DNA of 64,000 nt from Pseudomonas psychrophila (GCF_001043005.1 NZ_JYKZ01000002.1:558001-622000), one strand, 5' to 3'. Positions 25,548 through 35,507 are shown, numbered from the stretch's first letter. Notes: generated by a model from the letters alone, not told the origin. Translations and numbers: made by a program.

Positions 25548-26498
25548 ATGATTGATGTGGTGGTGGTATCACGCAACAACGAAGCACAGGGCATTTGCAC
25601 CTATGAACTGGCCAACGTCGATGGCAGCGCCCTGCCCGCGTTCAGTGCCGGTTCGCACATTGATGTGCACCTGCCCGGCGGGCTGATCCGCCAATACTCC
25701 CTGTGCAACCATCCTGACGAACAGCATCGCTACCTGATTGGCGTGCTCAAGGACCCAGCTTCACGGGGCGGCTCGCAAAGCCTGCATGAACACATCAAGG
25801 GTGGCGATCGTCTGCGCATCAGCGAACCGCGCAACCTATTCCCGCTGGTCCACGAAGCCCGCCGCAGCTTGCTGTTTGCAGGCGGGATAGGGATTACCCC
25901 GATTTTGTGCATGGCAGAACGACTCGCCCACAGTGGCGCAGATTTCGAAATGCATTACTGTGCCCGCTCCAGCGAGCGAGCGGCTTTTGTCGAGCGCATC
26001 CGCAACTCGCCTTTTGCTGACCGGGTGTTTTTGCATTTCGACGAGCAGCCAGAAACCGCCATGAATACCGCTCAGGTACTGGCCAACCCGCAGCCCGACA
26101 CCCATTTGTATGTGTGCGGGCCCGGTGGTTTCATGCAGCATGTTTTAGACAGCGCACGCGCTCAGGACTGGCAGGAAAACGTCCTGCACCGCGAGTACTT
26201 CGCCGCCGCCCCGGTTGACAGCAGCAACGATGGCAGCTTCTCGGTCAAGGTGGGCAGCACCGGCCAGGTCTTCGACATTCCGCCCGACAAAACCGTGGTT
26301 CAGGTCCTGGAAAGTCACGGCATCGATATTCCCATGTCGTGCGAACAAGGGGTCTGCGGCACATGCCTGACCCGCGTACTTGAAGGTGTGCCGGATCACC
26401 GCGACATGTTTCTCACCGAAGAGGAGCAAGCCTGCAACGATCAGTTCACCCCGTGCTGTTCGCGCTCGAAATCGCCCATGCTGGTGCTGGATATCTGA
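25548..26498 (+). CDS. vanB: Vanillate O-demethylase reductase subunit
   Basis: Single-chain oxidoreductase (316 aa) that moves electrons from NADH to the VanA Rieske centre. Order of domains: flavin-binding barrel with RQYSLCN (about residue 48), NAD domain with AGGIGITPILCMA (about 107) and CGPGGFM, and a C-terminal plant-type [2Fe-2S] ferredoxin with CEQGVCGTC and the distant cysteine in FTPCCSR. ATG 25548 has GAGGAAGCAGC upstream. It is 64 bp downstream of vanA on the same strand; its stop is almost touching the convergent vanR stop. Confidence 0.95.
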   Translation: MIDVVVVSRNNEAQGICTYELANVDGSALPAFSAGSHIDVHLPGGLIRQYSLCNHPDEQHRYLIGVLKDPASRGGSQSLHEHIKGGDRLRISEPRNLFPLVHEARRSLLFAGGIGITPILCMAERLAHSGADFEMHYCARSSERAAFVERIRNSPFADRVFLHFDEQPETAMNTAQVLANPQPDTHLYVCGPGGFMQHVLDSARAQDWQENVLHREYFAAAPVDSSNDGSFSVKVGSTGQVFDIPPDKTVVQVLESHGIDIPMSCEQGVCGTCLTRVLEGVPDHRDMFLTEEEQACNDQFTPCCSRSKSPMLVLDI

Positions 26499-26501
26499 AC
26501 C

Positions 26502-27257
26502 TCAATCGGAGCGGTGAATCACTTTCATCCGCTCATTGGCGGTGGCCGAGCCGAAGATTTCGGCATAGCGCAATGTCGCGTTGGCGTGCTCGCGCATGAT
26601 CGCTTCGGCGCGGGCACCCTGGCGACTGACCAGCGCATCGAACACCGAATGATGCTGCATATGGGCATAGTTGAAGCGCCGGTATTCACGGGCCATGTCT
26701 TTTCGATCAACCGCCAGCGCCGTCACTGAAGCAAACGGCAAATGATCATTGCGGGCCAGGGCATCGGCAATGGCCGGGTTGTGACTGCCTTCAACGATGA
26801 CCTGATGGAAACGCATATTGAGGTCGTGATAGACCTCAAGATCGTCCTCGGTGACGAAGCCTTTATCGAACAGCTCGTCCCCTTGCAACAGGCATAACTC
26901 AAGGGCGGCCCGCGCCTCTGGCGACAGCCCGCGCTCGGCAGTCAACCGTGCCGCCAGACCTTCGAGCACCCCGCGCACTTCCACCGCCCCCGCGATGTCA
27001 TTGGCACTGACCGAGCGCACCTGAAAACCGCGCCCGCCGAAACGCACCAGCAAGCCTTCCTGCTCAAGCGTGCGAAAGGCCATGCGTACCGGCATGCGGG
27101 AGACGCCGAACAACTCGGCAGTGGGAATTTCCATGAGGCGTTCGCCAGCGGCAAGCTCGCCAGAGGCAATCATCTTGCGCAGTGCAATCAGCACCAATTG
27201 ACCGGGTTTGCTCATCCAGGCAGCATCCAGAAAACGTGAACGGCCATAGTAACGCAT
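26502..27257 (-). CDS. vanR: GntR-family repressor of the vanillate genes
   Basis: A 251-aa FadR-type GntR regulator: winged helix at residues about 20-85 (TAELFGVSRMPVRMAFRTLEQEGLL) followed by an all-helical FCD ligand domain, with histidines in MRFHQVIVEG and QHHSVFDALV as likely metal or ligand contacts. VanR represses vanAB and is released by vanillate in related bacteria. ATG 27257 gives MRYYGRSRFLDAAWMSK; an internal ATG (27215, MSKPGQ) is the alternative and neither has a strong ribosome site. It is convergent with vanB. The four GGATCC-centred palindromes between 24.2 and 30.5 kb are its probable targets. Confidence 0.88.
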   Translation of the reverse strand: MRYYGRSRFLDAAWMSKPGQLVLIALRKMIASGELAAGERLMEIPTAELFGVSRMPVRMAFRTLEQEGLLVRFGGRGFQVRSVSANDIAGAVEVRGVLEGLAARLTAERGLSPEARAALELCLLQGDELFDKGFVTEDDLEVYHDLNMRFHQVIVEGSHNPAIADALARNDHLPFASVTALAVDRKDMAREYRRFNYAHMQHHSVFDALVSRQGARAEAIMREHANATLRYAEIFGSATANERMKVIHRSD

Positions 27258-27320
27258 GAGCGGCTATAGAGACTGAGCGGCGCGCACACTCCTCAGCATC
27301 CACCGCCTGGCACACCTCCT

Positions 27321-27345
27321 TGTGGGAGCGGGCGTGCTCGCGATG
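27321..27345. repeat. REP element
   Basis: TGTGGGAGCGGGCGTGCTCG in the 139-bp gap between vanR and the porin gene; a degraded partner may run into the porin stop at about 27382-27399. Confidence 0.7.
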
Positions 27346-27396
27346 GTATCGACGCGGTTCGGCAGACACACCGCACGGCCTGCATCGCAGGCGCCC

Positions 27397-28623
27397 CTAC
27401 ATCGACAACGGATAACTCACGATCACACGGGTCTGGTCGAAGTCGCTGTTGAAGCTGCGACGGTTGGTGGCGTTGTTGACGCGCAAGCTGAGGTTCTTCA
27501 GCGAGCCGCTCTGGAACGTATAGCCGACCTCGGTATCGCGCTCCCATTCCTTGCCGTTAGCCCCCTGTTTGGTAGTGGCGTTGTCGCCATGACCATAGCG
27601 AACCATCGCCAGCAATCCAGGCACCCCGAGCGCGGCAAAGTTGTAGTCGTAGCGCGCCTGCCAGGAGCGCTCGTCGGCATTGCTGAAGTTACCGTTGAAC
27701 ATGTCGTTGCCCAGCGTGCGCCCGCTGCTGCCGTACACCGACATCCAGCCGCTGTCCCCGCTGACCCGCTGCAACCCCAGGTACAACGTGTGCCCGCCCG
27801 TAGCCGCGGAGAACAATCCGTACGCCGTGCGGCTGCTGACCCGACCGATACGCGCGCTGCCATCGTCCTTGTCGATGAAGTAACCCAGATTGGCGCCCAG
27901 CACCCAGTCACCCACCGGCTGTTTGTGCAGCAGATTGAAATAGCTCTGCTGGTAGATATCCGCCAACTGCGAATGCCACGCCCCCACCTGGGTACGCTGC
28001 TCATTGAAACGGTACTCAGCCCCCGCGTAGTTGAATCGGTCGGAGGTCACGCCCGGCGCAGCCCAGGCCGCCAGATCCTGCATGTCTGAAGAATTGCGCA
28101 GGCTCACGGCCCGGTATTGCCCCGCCTGCAGCCCCAGGCCTTCAATCTCCCTGGACACCAGCATGGCGCCACGGAAGGTCTGCGGCAGCAGTCGCCCATC
28201 GTCGTAGCGCAGCACCGGAACATCCGGCAGCAGTTCGCCAACCTTCACTTCCGTTTCCGAAAAACGCGCCTTGGCCGCCAGTCCTGCCCGGCCAAAGTTA
28301 TCGGCCGCGCGACCATCGCTGTTCACCGGCAGCAGTTCGGAACCACTGGCCACGCGACTGCTGTCGAGCTTGACCCCAAGCATGGCAATCCCTTCCAGGC
28401 CAAAACCCACAGGCCCCGGGGTGTAGCCTGAGCTGAATTTCAGAATAAAGCCCTGCGCCCATTCATCCACCTTGCTTTTGCCGGCGCTGTGGTCACGAAA
28501 ATCACGATTGAAGTAGTAGTTGCGCAGCATCAGATCGGCCTTCGCGCCGTCAAAAAACCCTTCATCCTGGGCCATTGCCGAGGCACACACCGACAACGAC
28601 AGCAAACCTGTAAGCATCTTCAT
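27397..28623 (-). CDS. OprD-family outer-membrane porin, probable aromatic-acid channel
   Basis: An 18-strand substrate-specific porin of the OprD/Opd family, 408 aa, with signal peptide (MKMLTGLLSLSVCASAMA). Family marks are the N-terminal LMLRNYYFNRDF, the KVDEWAQGFILKFSSGYT strand, the LPVNSDGRAADNF loop and the C-terminal aromatic-rich strand ending in Met after SYPLS. OpdK of P. aeruginosa takes up vanillate, and the position between vanR and an aromatic-acid permease fits that role here, though specificity is inference. It follows the MFS gene on the same strand with a 123-bp gap holding a (GATA)4 tract. Confidence 0.88.
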   Translation of the reverse strand: MKMLTGLLSLSVCASAMAQDEGFFDGAKADLMLRNYYFNRDFRDHSAGKSKVDEWAQGFILKFSSGYTPGPVGFGLEGIAMLGVKLDSSRVASGSELLPVNSDGRAADNFGRAGLAAKARFSETEVKVGELLPDVPVLRYDDGRLLPQTFRGAMLVSREIEGLGLQAGQYRAVSLRNSSDMQDLAAWAAPGVTSDRFNYAGAEYRFNEQRTQVGAWHSQLADIYQQSYFNLLHKQPVGDWVLGANLGYFIDKDDGSARIGRVSSRTAYGLFSAATGGHTLYLGLQRVSGDSGWMSVYGSSGRTLGNDMFNGNFSNADERSWQARYDYNFAALGVPGLLAMVRYGHGDNATTKQGANGKEWERDTEVGYTFQSGSLKNLSLRVNNATNRRSFNSDFDQTRVIVSYPLSM

Positions 28624-28686
28624 TATTATTGTTCTCCGATTGTTGGGCGCAGCCGCTCCCCGCAGCTGATACAGCCCGCCCAGACA

Positions 28687-28702
28687 GATAGATAGATAGA
28701 TA
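28687..28702. repeat. (GATA)4 simple repeat upstream of porin gene
   Basis: Four perfect GATA units lie 64 bp ahead of the porin start, in the gap after the MFS gene. Such tetranucleotide tracts can change length by slippage; four units is short, so any effect on porin expression would be modest. Confidence 0.7.
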
Positions 28703-28746
28703 AGGGTATGCGCCCGGCCAGGCCGGGCATTGATCAGAAGGTTGAA

Positions 28747-30081
28747 TCAGGCCTGGGCGAACGCCGGTTGTGCCTGCGAAGTCGACGGCTTGAGCAGCAG
28801 CAAGCAACCGGCCGCGATCACGAAGACGATGGCAAACACGCCATACAGGTGCAGGGGCTGCCAGCCGGCATCCAGCAGAAAACCGGCCACAATGGGCGAC
28901 AGGATCGCGCCGATACGACCAATGCCGATCCCCCAGCCCACGCCCGTCGCTCGTACGGATGCGTCATACACCACTGGCGACAATGCATAGAGCCCGGCAA
29001 CGCAACCGTTGGAAAACAGCCCAATCAGCAATCCAAGCCCAAGCGCGGCCATGACCGAAGACCCTGAGCCGACAAACAGCACCAGCAACCCTGCGGTAAT
29101 CAACATGAACAGCGACAACACCCGGGTCAGCGGCCAGCGCGATGACAAGCCGCCGATCAGCGCCGCGCCAAAAATCCCGCCAACACTCAACAGCACGCCA
29201 CCGGTAATACCTTGTTGCGCAGAAAGCCCAGCTGACACCAGCAGTTTTGGCGTCCAGCTCATCACAAAGTAAAAGCCGAACATCACCAGGAAGAACAACA
29301 GCCAGATCAGCAGCGTGGTACGGCGCATGGCAGGCGCCAACAGCTTGGTCAGGCTTGAACTGGATCCTGCCGGGCTCGCCACGACAGGGGGCATTTGGCT
29401 CAAGACCGGCTGACCCAGGCGCCGGGCCAGGTTATTGATGCGCTGCAAGGCCGTGGCCGGGCGGCGCGCAAGCAAAAAGTCCAGCGACTCGGGCAGCCAC
29501 AGCAACACCAGCGGGATCACCGCAAAGGTCACAACCCCGCCGAAGACAAACACCGAACGCCAGCCCCAATGCGTCAACAACCAGACCGCCAGCAAGCCGC
29601 CCAGTGTCGCGCCCAAAGCATAGCCGGTGGATTGCAGGCTCACTGCCAGGCCGCGCCAGCGCTTGCTGGCGTACTCGCTGGCAATCACGTTGCTGCTGGC
29701 CAGAATCCCGCCAATCCCCAGCCCCGTAAGCCCGCGCAACAGCGCCAGCTGCAATGGGGTCTGGCTCAGCGCCGAAAGCAGCATGCCCGTGCCGCTCACC
29801 ACCAGGCACAACAGGATCAATGGGCGTCGACCGATGCGGTCCGCCCAGGGCGCAAGAAACAGTGAACCCGCCGCCATGCCAAACAGCCCGGCACTGAGCA
29901 ACATGCCGATTTGCGCTCCACTTAGGGCCCACTCCGCCGACACTGAAGCCGCCGTGAACGCCATTACCAACACATCAAAGCCATCGATCATGTTCAACAC
30001 GATGCAGATCCCGATGGCGAGCCACTGGAAGCGCACCATCGGACCGTCATCCACGCGAGCTTTCAGATCGATATCCATCAT
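28747..30081 (-). CDS. MFS aromatic acid:H+ symporter (AAHS family, PcaK/VanK-like)
   Basis: A 12-helix importer of benzoate-type acids, about 444 aa. Family signatures include the IDGFDVLVMAFTA helix 1 motif with the essential D-x-x-D-like acidic residues, the DRIGRRPLIL loop, the LRGLTGLGIGGILASSNVIASEY helix 4 region and the second-half SPVVYDASVRATGVGWGIGIGRIG. The frame is open 42 bp further, but the ATG pair at 30076-30081 after GGCAGGTGCA is the likely start. It is followed by the porin gene, so inner- and outer-membrane uptake for the same compound, probably vanillate, are encoded together. Its upstream region holds VanR-like and PcaR-like sites. Confidence 0.85.
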   Translation of the reverse strand: MMDIDLKARVDDGPMVRFQWLAIGICIVLNMIDGFDVLVMAFTAASVSAEWALSGAQIGMLLSAGLFGMAAGSLFLAPWADRIGRRPLILLCLVVSGTGMLLSALSQTPLQLALLRGLTGLGIGGILASSNVIASEYASKRWRGLAVSLQSTGYALGATLGGLLAVWLLTHWGWRSVFVFGGVVTFAVIPLVLLWLPESLDFLLARRPATALQRINNLARRLGQPVLSQMPPVVASPAGSSSSLTKLLAPAMRRTTLLIWLLFFLVMFGFYFVMSWTPKLLVSAGLSAQQGITGGVLLSVGGIFGAALIGGLSSRWPLTRVLSLFMLITAGLLVLFVGSGSSVMAALGLGLLIGLFSNGCVAGLYALSPVVYDASVRATGVGWGIGIGRIGAILSPIVAGFLLDAGWQPLHLYGVFAIVFVIAAGCLLLLKPSTSQAQPAFAQA

Positions 30082-30521
30082 TGCACCTGCCTGTCGCAAG
30101 CGACCCGGGCAAGGCAAACGCAAAACACGGCAGTGCGCGCAGACATAAAGCGGACAGAACCCTGACAGTTCTGTGCTCTGGATAAGCCTTTCATGACGAG
30201 ACCCTTTTTTTGTAATTTTTATGGGCGACGGTCAGGAAGGAATCCAGCCATCGCCAGGGCGTAGTCAACCTGTTAATGGATCCACAGGCAATATGATGGA
30301 TTGTCACAATCTCAAGAACCCCTACCCTCAGATCCTGAAACCGGCGCAGGGATATTATTTATTTCCTTTAAATACAACAGCTTGTATTACAAATACCCTC
30401 TACACTTTAGCGTTCGATTATCGACCAATCTCGTAGCCAGAAATCCTGTCTGGCCACGAACCCAGTATTAGTCACTTGAAAATCGATTTATTGGATCCAC
30501 TGAAGCAGTGTTTTCCGGGTA
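30082..30521. promoter_or_regulatory. Regulatory gap with two VanR-like sites and one PcaR-like site
   Basis: 440 bp between the acyl-CoA dehydrogenase stop and the aromatic-acid MFS start. TAATGGATCCA at 30274-30284 and ATTGGATCCA at 30490-30499 match the VanR operator core. GTTCGATTATCGACC at 30412-30426 resembles the 15-bp PcaR site GTTCGATAATCGCAC. An AT-rich stretch lies around 30340-30400. No gene is seen. Confidence 0.6.
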
Positions 30522-32279
30522 TCACTCGACAAACGCCAGGCTCGCCTGTGCGCCACGAATGGAGGCGATTCGGTAGTCGGCTTCTGGCAATAGATAGGCA
30601 AAAAAGAACTGCGCAGTTTGTAGCTTGCCGGCGCGTACAGGGTCGCTGTCGGGCAGCAAACGGGACACCCGCGCCCCTCGTACCCAGGCAAACCCCATCA
30701 GGGCCACCCCGCACAACCGCAAAAAGTCCCCGGCAACCCGATAGGGATACTCGACCTCTTCGCCAGCGCGCTCACGAACTGCGCCCACCAACGCTTCAAG
30801 CTTGTCGCACAGTCGCTCCAGCTCAGTGCCAAAACCGGCACACTCCGAGACCTCCAAAGCCAGCGCGGACTCCTGGCGCATCACCGCCAGCAACTCGGCA
30901 AACGCCAGGCCGTCATCGCCCAGTACTTTGCGCAACAGCAAGTCATTGGCCTGGATCTCGTTGCTGCCTTCATAAATCATCGCGATCCGGCTGTCGCGCA
31001 GGGTTTGCTCGATCGCGAACTCGCTGACATAGCCGTAACCGCCGAACACCTGCAAAGCGTTGCTGGCCTGGCGAAACCCCTGGTCGGTGAAAAATGCCTT
31101 GATCACGGGCGTCAGCAGTTCTGCCAGTTGCAGGGCGCGCTGTCGCTCGGCCGGACTCTCTTGGTGCTCAGCCTCATCGAGCAGATGCGCCACCCAATAG
31201 CCCACGGCCCGCATCCCCTCGGTGCAGGCGCGCAACTCCAGCAAGGTGCGGCGCATGGCCGGGTGAAAATGGATCGGGTCGGCGGCGTCGGCACTGACGC
31301 CTACAGGCCGCACCGGCGCACGCATCTGCTTGCGTTCCAGGGCATAGTCGCGAGCGTTCTGCCACGCCGCTTCGGCGTGCCCCAGTCCCTGCAGACCCAC
31401 GTGCAGCCGCGCCGAGTTCATCATCACGAACATCGCCGCCAGGCCGCGATTGGCCTCGCCAATCAGCCAGCCTTGAGCCTGCTCGAACACCAGCGAACAG
31501 GTCGCGCTGCCCTTGATCCCCATTTTGTGTTCGATACCGTCGCAACGCACGGTGTTGACCTGATGGTGGTCCAGCAGCTTGGGCACCAGAAACAGCGAAA
31601 TACCCCGGCTGCCAACAGGCGCACCGGGCAGTCGTGCCAACACCAGATGCAGGATATTTGCGCTCAGGTCGTGTTCGCCGCCAGAAATAAACAGTTTGCT
31701 GCCGCTCACACGATAACTGCCGTCGTCTTGCGGCTCGGCACGACAGCGCAGCAGGCCGACGTCGCTGCCTGCCTGCGGCTCGGTCAGGCACATGGTGGGC
31801 AAGACTTCACCGCTGACAATCTGCGGCAAATAACGCGCCTTGATCCACTGCGGGGCATGGGCCTTGAGGCACAGGTAGGCACCATGGGCGATGCCGGTGT
31901 ACATGGCCCAGCCATGATTGCAGGCATAGAGCATTTCCTGCAGCGCCGCGTCGAGCAGCTGCGGCAAGCCCTGCCCGCCGTAGGCCTCATCGCACGCCAG
32001 GGCTGACCACCCGCCTTCGGTGTAGGCGCGATACGCCTCGACAAATCCGGCGGGCGTCGTCACCCGGCCCGCGTCGAAACTACATCCCTGGCGGTCGCCA
32101 CTGCTGTTGATCGGCGCAAGCACCTGGGCGCTGAACCGCCCGGCCTCTTCAAGCACCTGGCGGGCCAGCGCCAGATCGAGGTCCTGGAAGCGCTCTGTTT
32201 GCGCCCAGGCCTGTGGGGCCTCAAGCCAGTGTTCAATCACAAAGTGCATGTCGCGCAGCGGCGCCTGGTATTGCCACAT
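30522..32279 (-). CDS. Acyl-CoA dehydrogenase of the ferulate cluster
   Basis: FAD-dependent acyl-CoA dehydrogenase, 585 aa, longer than the classical 380-aa type and matching the subfamily with an extra C-terminal domain. Visible motifs are MCLTEPQAGSDVGLLR (flavin/substrate signature), GIKGSATCSLVF, the ARLHVGLQGLGHAEAAWQ helix and the C-terminal FGGYGYVSEFAIEQTLRDSRI motif. It is the last gene of the ech, vdh, fcs, thiolase, dehydrogenase operon. In P. putida the homologous gene with its thiolase has been proposed to support a beta-oxidative side route or handle saturated phenylpropanoid-CoAs; the main ferulate route does not need it. ATG 32279 follows GAGGTTTTCCC. Confidence 0.88.
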   Translation of the reverse strand: MWQYQAPLRDMHFVIEHWLEAPQAWAQTERFQDLDLALARQVLEEAGRFSAQVLAPINSSGDRQGCSFDAGRVTTPAGFVEAYRAYTEGGWSALACDEAYGGQGLPQLLDAALQEMLYACNHGWAMYTGIAHGAYLCLKAHAPQWIKARYLPQIVSGEVLPTMCLTEPQAGSDVGLLRCRAEPQDDGSYRVSGSKLFISGGEHDLSANILHLVLARLPGAPVGSRGISLFLVPKLLDHHQVNTVRCDGIEHKMGIKGSATCSLVFEQAQGWLIGEANRGLAAMFVMMNSARLHVGLQGLGHAEAAWQNARDYALERKQMRAPVRPVGVSADAADPIHFHPAMRRTLLELRACTEGMRAVGYWVAHLLDEAEHQESPAERQRALQLAELLTPVIKAFFTDQGFRQASNALQVFGGYGYVSEFAIEQTLRDSRIAMIYEGSNEIQANDLLLRKVLGDDGLAFAELLAVMRQESALALEVSECAGFGTELERLCDKLEALVGAVRERAGEEVEYPYRVAGDFLRLCGVALMGFAWVRGARVSRLLPDSDPVRAGKLQTAQFFFAYLLPEADYRIASIRGAQASLAFVE

Positions 32280-32288
32280 GGGAAAACC

Positions 32289-33530
32289 TCAAATCGTGGA
32301 AAAATGCGGATTCTCGATCAGTACCGCCATGCCCTGGCCACCCCCGACACACGCAGCGGCAATGCCATAACGCAGATTCTGCTCACGCAGTTGCCGGGCC
32401 AGGGTCAACACCAGACGCAATCCGGTGGCGGCCAGGGGATGCCCCAGGGCAATGGAGCCGCCTCGGCAGTTGAGTTTTTGCAGGTCGAGTTCCAGCGCCT
32501 GAGCCACGGCCAGAACCTGTGCACCCTGCGCCTCGTTGATTTCAAACAGATCGATCGCGTCCAGTGCCAAACCGCTGCGCTGCAGCAACAACTGGATCGC
32601 AGGCACCGGACCTATCCCCATCAATTGCGGCGCTACGCCGACCACCGCCGTCGCCAGCAGAGTGGCCAGGGCCGGCTGCCCCACCGATGCACGGGCGACC
32701 AGCGCGGCAGCGGCGCCATCCACCACTGCGCAACTGTTACCCGCCGTCTGCACACCACCCGGGTGAATTGCCCCCAGCCTGGCCAGGGCTGCGGCGTCGG
32801 TGGAACGCGGATGACTGTCGAGGCTGACCGACTCACATCCACGCGGCAGGCTGATACCCCTCGGCTGGTAGCCCTCCAGCTCAAACACTTCATTGCGCAG
32901 GGTGACGATCTCACCTGCCAGCCAGCCGCTGGTCTGTGCGTGAAGTGCCTGCTGGTGACTGTTCAGGGCATATCGGTCCACCGCCTCACGGCTCAGGCCG
33001 TACTCCGTAGCCAGGATTTCCGCCGTGGCGATCATGTCCACGCCGGGAGCCGGGTCGTACAGCGCCTCCCAGAGAAAATCCTTGAACTCGACCGGCGCCC
33101 CCAGGCGGAATCCACCGCGATGGGTGTAGCCGGCAATCGGGTTACGGGACATGGACTCCGTGCCCACGCACAGCGCCAGTTCCATGCCGTCCTGCAGCTG
33201 CCCGGCAGCCTGGCGCAGCAGTTCAAACCCGGTGGCGCAAATCCGTTGTACCGCCAGCGCAGGCACCTGTTGTGCCACGCCACTGTAAAGGCCTATATGG
33301 CGCGGCAACATGTACGCATCGAAACTGGCCTGGGCCATTGAACCCGCCAGTACCGAGTCCACTGCCCCCCCGTCCAGCCCGGCACGGGCCAGTACTTCAC
33401 GGGCGACCTTGATCCCCATGTCGATCGGTGAAACCTGGGCCAATGCCCCGCCCAGGTCGACCCACGGTGTACGAACTGCCTCAAGAATGGCGACATCGGT
33501 GAATGCCGAGTACTGCCCCCCAGGGCTCAC
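32289..33530 (-). CDS. Thiolase (acetyl-CoA acyltransferase type) of the ferulate cluster
   Basis: A 413-aa thiolase with the acyl-accepting cysteine in RICATGFEL (Cys98), the histidine in GGSIALGHPLAATG, and the second catalytic cysteine in CVGGGQGMAV. It would cleave a 3-ketoacyl-CoA, consistent with a beta-oxidative branch of hydroxycinnamate breakdown together with the downstream acyl-CoA dehydrogenase. The frame is open 72 bp further upstream into fcs, but the GTG at 33528-33530 overlaps the fcs stop as GTGA and gives a normal family N-terminus (SAFTDVAILEAVRTP), so it is preferred. Confidence 0.88.
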   Translation of the reverse strand: MSPGGQYSAFTDVAILEAVRTPWVDLGGALAQVSPIDMGIKVAREVLARAGLDGGAVDSVLAGSMAQASFDAYMLPRHIGLYSGVAQQVPALAVQRICATGFELLRQAAGQLQDGMELALCVGTESMSRNPIAGYTHRGGFRLGAPVEFKDFLWEALYDPAPGVDMIATAEILATEYGLSREAVDRYALNSHQQALHAQTSGWLAGEIVTLRNEVFELEGYQPRGISLPRGCESVSLDSHPRSTDAAALARLGAIHPGGVQTAGNSCAVVDGAAAALVARASVGQPALATLLATAVVGVAPQLMGIGPVPAIQLLLQRSGLALDAIDLFEINEAQGAQVLAVAQALELDLQKLNCRGGSIALGHPLAATGLRLVLTLARQLREQNLRYGIAAACVGGGQGMAVLIENPHFSTI

Positions 33531-35410
33531 GACGGCTTGCCAGCACGCAGGATCGAAGACGCCTGCCCGCGATATAGCGCTTCCACATGCGCCGCTCGCC
33601 ATTGCAGCACTGCACGCTGATTGATCGAACCCTTGTCGGTGATTTCACCGCGATCGATCGACGCGGCCTCATCCTGCAGCGCGATCCATTCCAGGCGACT
33701 GGCATTGCCACTGGCCTGAAGATTGAGCCGCTGCAACCAGTCAGCAAACCACTGGCGCACCGGCTCACTGGCCAACACTTGCGCCTCACTGGCATCGGCG
33801 GGCAAACCCGATAACTGTCGGCACTCATACATTCGCGCAAACACCAGGGCCCCCAGGCATTCGCGATCCGGCGCTGCAATCACCAGATCCTGAACATAGG
33901 GCGAACCTTCGAGCACGGCCCGGTTGCGCAGCGGCCCCACGCTGACAAACACCCCGGATGACAATTTGAAGTCCTCGGCCAGTCGTCCATCGAACATCAA
34001 CCCCCATTGCGGGTTGCAAGGATCGGCCAGCTTGATGGCGTCACCGGAGCGGTAAAAGCCTTCATCGTCAAACGCCTCGGCACTCTGCTCAGGGGCGCGC
34101 CAGTAACCGGGCATGATGTGCGGGCCGCGAAAGCGCCCTTCCAGCTTGCCATCCACCGGTACCAGACGGACCTCACAGCCCGGCGCCGGCAGACCGATGT
34201 AACCGGCCATCGACAACGGCCCGGTGGTGAAGGTGCATGAAGGCGAAGCCTCGGTCATGCCCAACCCGGCCATCATGCGGATGCGTTCGCCACAGTGTTG
34301 CTCGGCAACCCGGTCGAGGCGGTCCCAGATACTTTGCGAAAGGCCCGCCGCGGCGAAAAAGAACAGTTTGATGCGGGCAAAAAAACGCTCGCGCAACTCG
34401 CTGTCGGTTTCCAGCGCCGTGACCAGTTCTTCCCAGCCTTTAGGCACGGTGAGGTAGGCAGTAGGCGAGATTTCCTTGAGGTTGCGCAGGGTTTCGGCAA
34501 AGCCCTGAGCCGTTGGTTTACCGCCATCCAGATACAGCGTACCGCCGTTGTACAGGACGATCCCGAGGTTATGGCTGCCGCCAAACGTGTGGTTCCAGGG
34601 CAGCCAGTCCACCAGCACCGGGGGTTCTTCGGCAAATACCGGAAAGGTCTGCAACAGCATTTGTTGATTGGCACAAAGCATGCGCTGGGTGGTAATCACC
34701 GCTTTGGGCAGCTTGGTCGAGCCTGAAGTGAAGAGAAATTTGGCGATGCTGTCCGGGCCTGACGCCATGAACGCAGCCTGGGCCTCGGCGCCGCCCGGCT
34801 GCTCCAGCAAACTGGCAAAGCTCACCTGGGGCCGCCCCGCCATCTCGCCGCGTACCGCTACCAATGGCGTGTCTGCGGGCAATACCGCGTCCACGGCACG
34901 CTGGTAGACCGCAGCATCACTGACAAAGATCAGGCCCGGCTGCAACAGGTCGCAGACATGGCGCAACTTGGCAAAATCCTGGGACAGCAACGAATAGGCA
35001 GGCGAAACCGGGCAGTAAGGAATACCGGCGTACATCGCCCCCAACGCCATCTGCAAATGCTCAATATCGTTGCCCGACAGGATCGCCAGCGGACGCTCTG
35101 CTCCCAGGCCATAGGCCAGCAGGCTTTGTGCAATGGCGCGAACGTCTTCCAGCATCTGGGCATAGCTGATGCGACGCCATTGGCCATCAGCGTCCCGTGC
35201 AGCGATAAAGGTGTGCCCGGGCCGGATCTGCGCCCAGTGCACCAAGCGATCAAGCAAGCGTTCGGGCATCGGCTCCAGGGTTTCCAGGGAGCGCATGTGC
35301 AAGATGCCGCCGACCTCCAGCACTTCGACCGCCGGCTGACCGATGGCCACCTCGCGATAACGTGGCGCCGGTGTAGGGGACTTGGCCGGGGAATTGAATT
35401 CGAAACTCAC
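33527..35410 (-). CDS. fcs: Feruloyl-CoA synthase
   Basis: ATP-dependent ligase that makes feruloyl-, coumaroyl- and caffeoyl-CoA. It is an ANL adenylate-forming enzyme of 627 aa with the P-loop [12 protein letters not shown], the aromatic motif [10 protein letters not shown], the GLGMTEASP core and the hinge-like [13 protein letters not shown]. The start is set at GTG 35408-35410 (then [11 protein letters not shown]) because GGAGGAG lies just ahead; that ribosome site would itself be coding if ATG 35425 or further starts were used. It follows vdh by 97 bp and overlaps the thiolase gene by 4 bp. Confidence 0.9.
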   Translation of the reverse strand: MSFEFNSPAKSPTPAPRYREVAIGQPAVEVLEVGGILHMRSLETLEPMPERLLDRLVHWAQIRPGHTFIAARDADGQWRRISYAQMLEDVRAIAQSLLAYGLGAERPLAILSGNDIEHLQMALGAMYAGIPYCPVSPAYSLLSQDFAKLRHVCDLLQPGLIFVSDAAVYQRAVDAVLPADTPLVAVRGEMAGRPQVSFASLLEQPGGAEAQAAFMASGPDSIAKFLFTSGSTKLPKAVITTQRMLCANQQMLLQTFPVFAEEPPVLVDWLPWNHTFGGSHNLGIVLYNGGTLYLDGGKPTAQGFAETLRNLKEISPTAYLTVPKGWEELVTALETDSELRERFFARIKLFFFAAAGLSQSIWDRLDRVAEQHCGERIRMMAGLGMTEASPSCTFTTGPLSMAGYIGLPAPGCEVRLVPVDGKLEGRFRGPHIMPGYWRAPEQSAEAFDDEGFYRSGDAIKLADPCNPQWGLMFDGRLAEDFKLSSGVFVSVGPLRNRAVLEGSPYVQDLVIAAPDRECLGALVFARMYECRQLSGLPADASEAQVLASEPVRQWFADWLQRLNLQASGNASRLEWIALQDEAASIDRGEITDKGSINQRAVLQWRAAHVEALYRGQASSILRAGKPS

Positions 35411-35507
35411 GTCATGCTCCTCCATCAAGGCATGCGCTGCCCGTCCGACACTTAAGCGGCATGGCGCAGGCATGGCTCCTTGTTATTGTTATGCCTTGTG
35501 CAGACGA

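Noticed and set aside
29360..29370. GGATCC motif inside the aromatic MFS gene as a VanR site
   Set aside because: Coding position, no palindromic extension beyond the six-base core.
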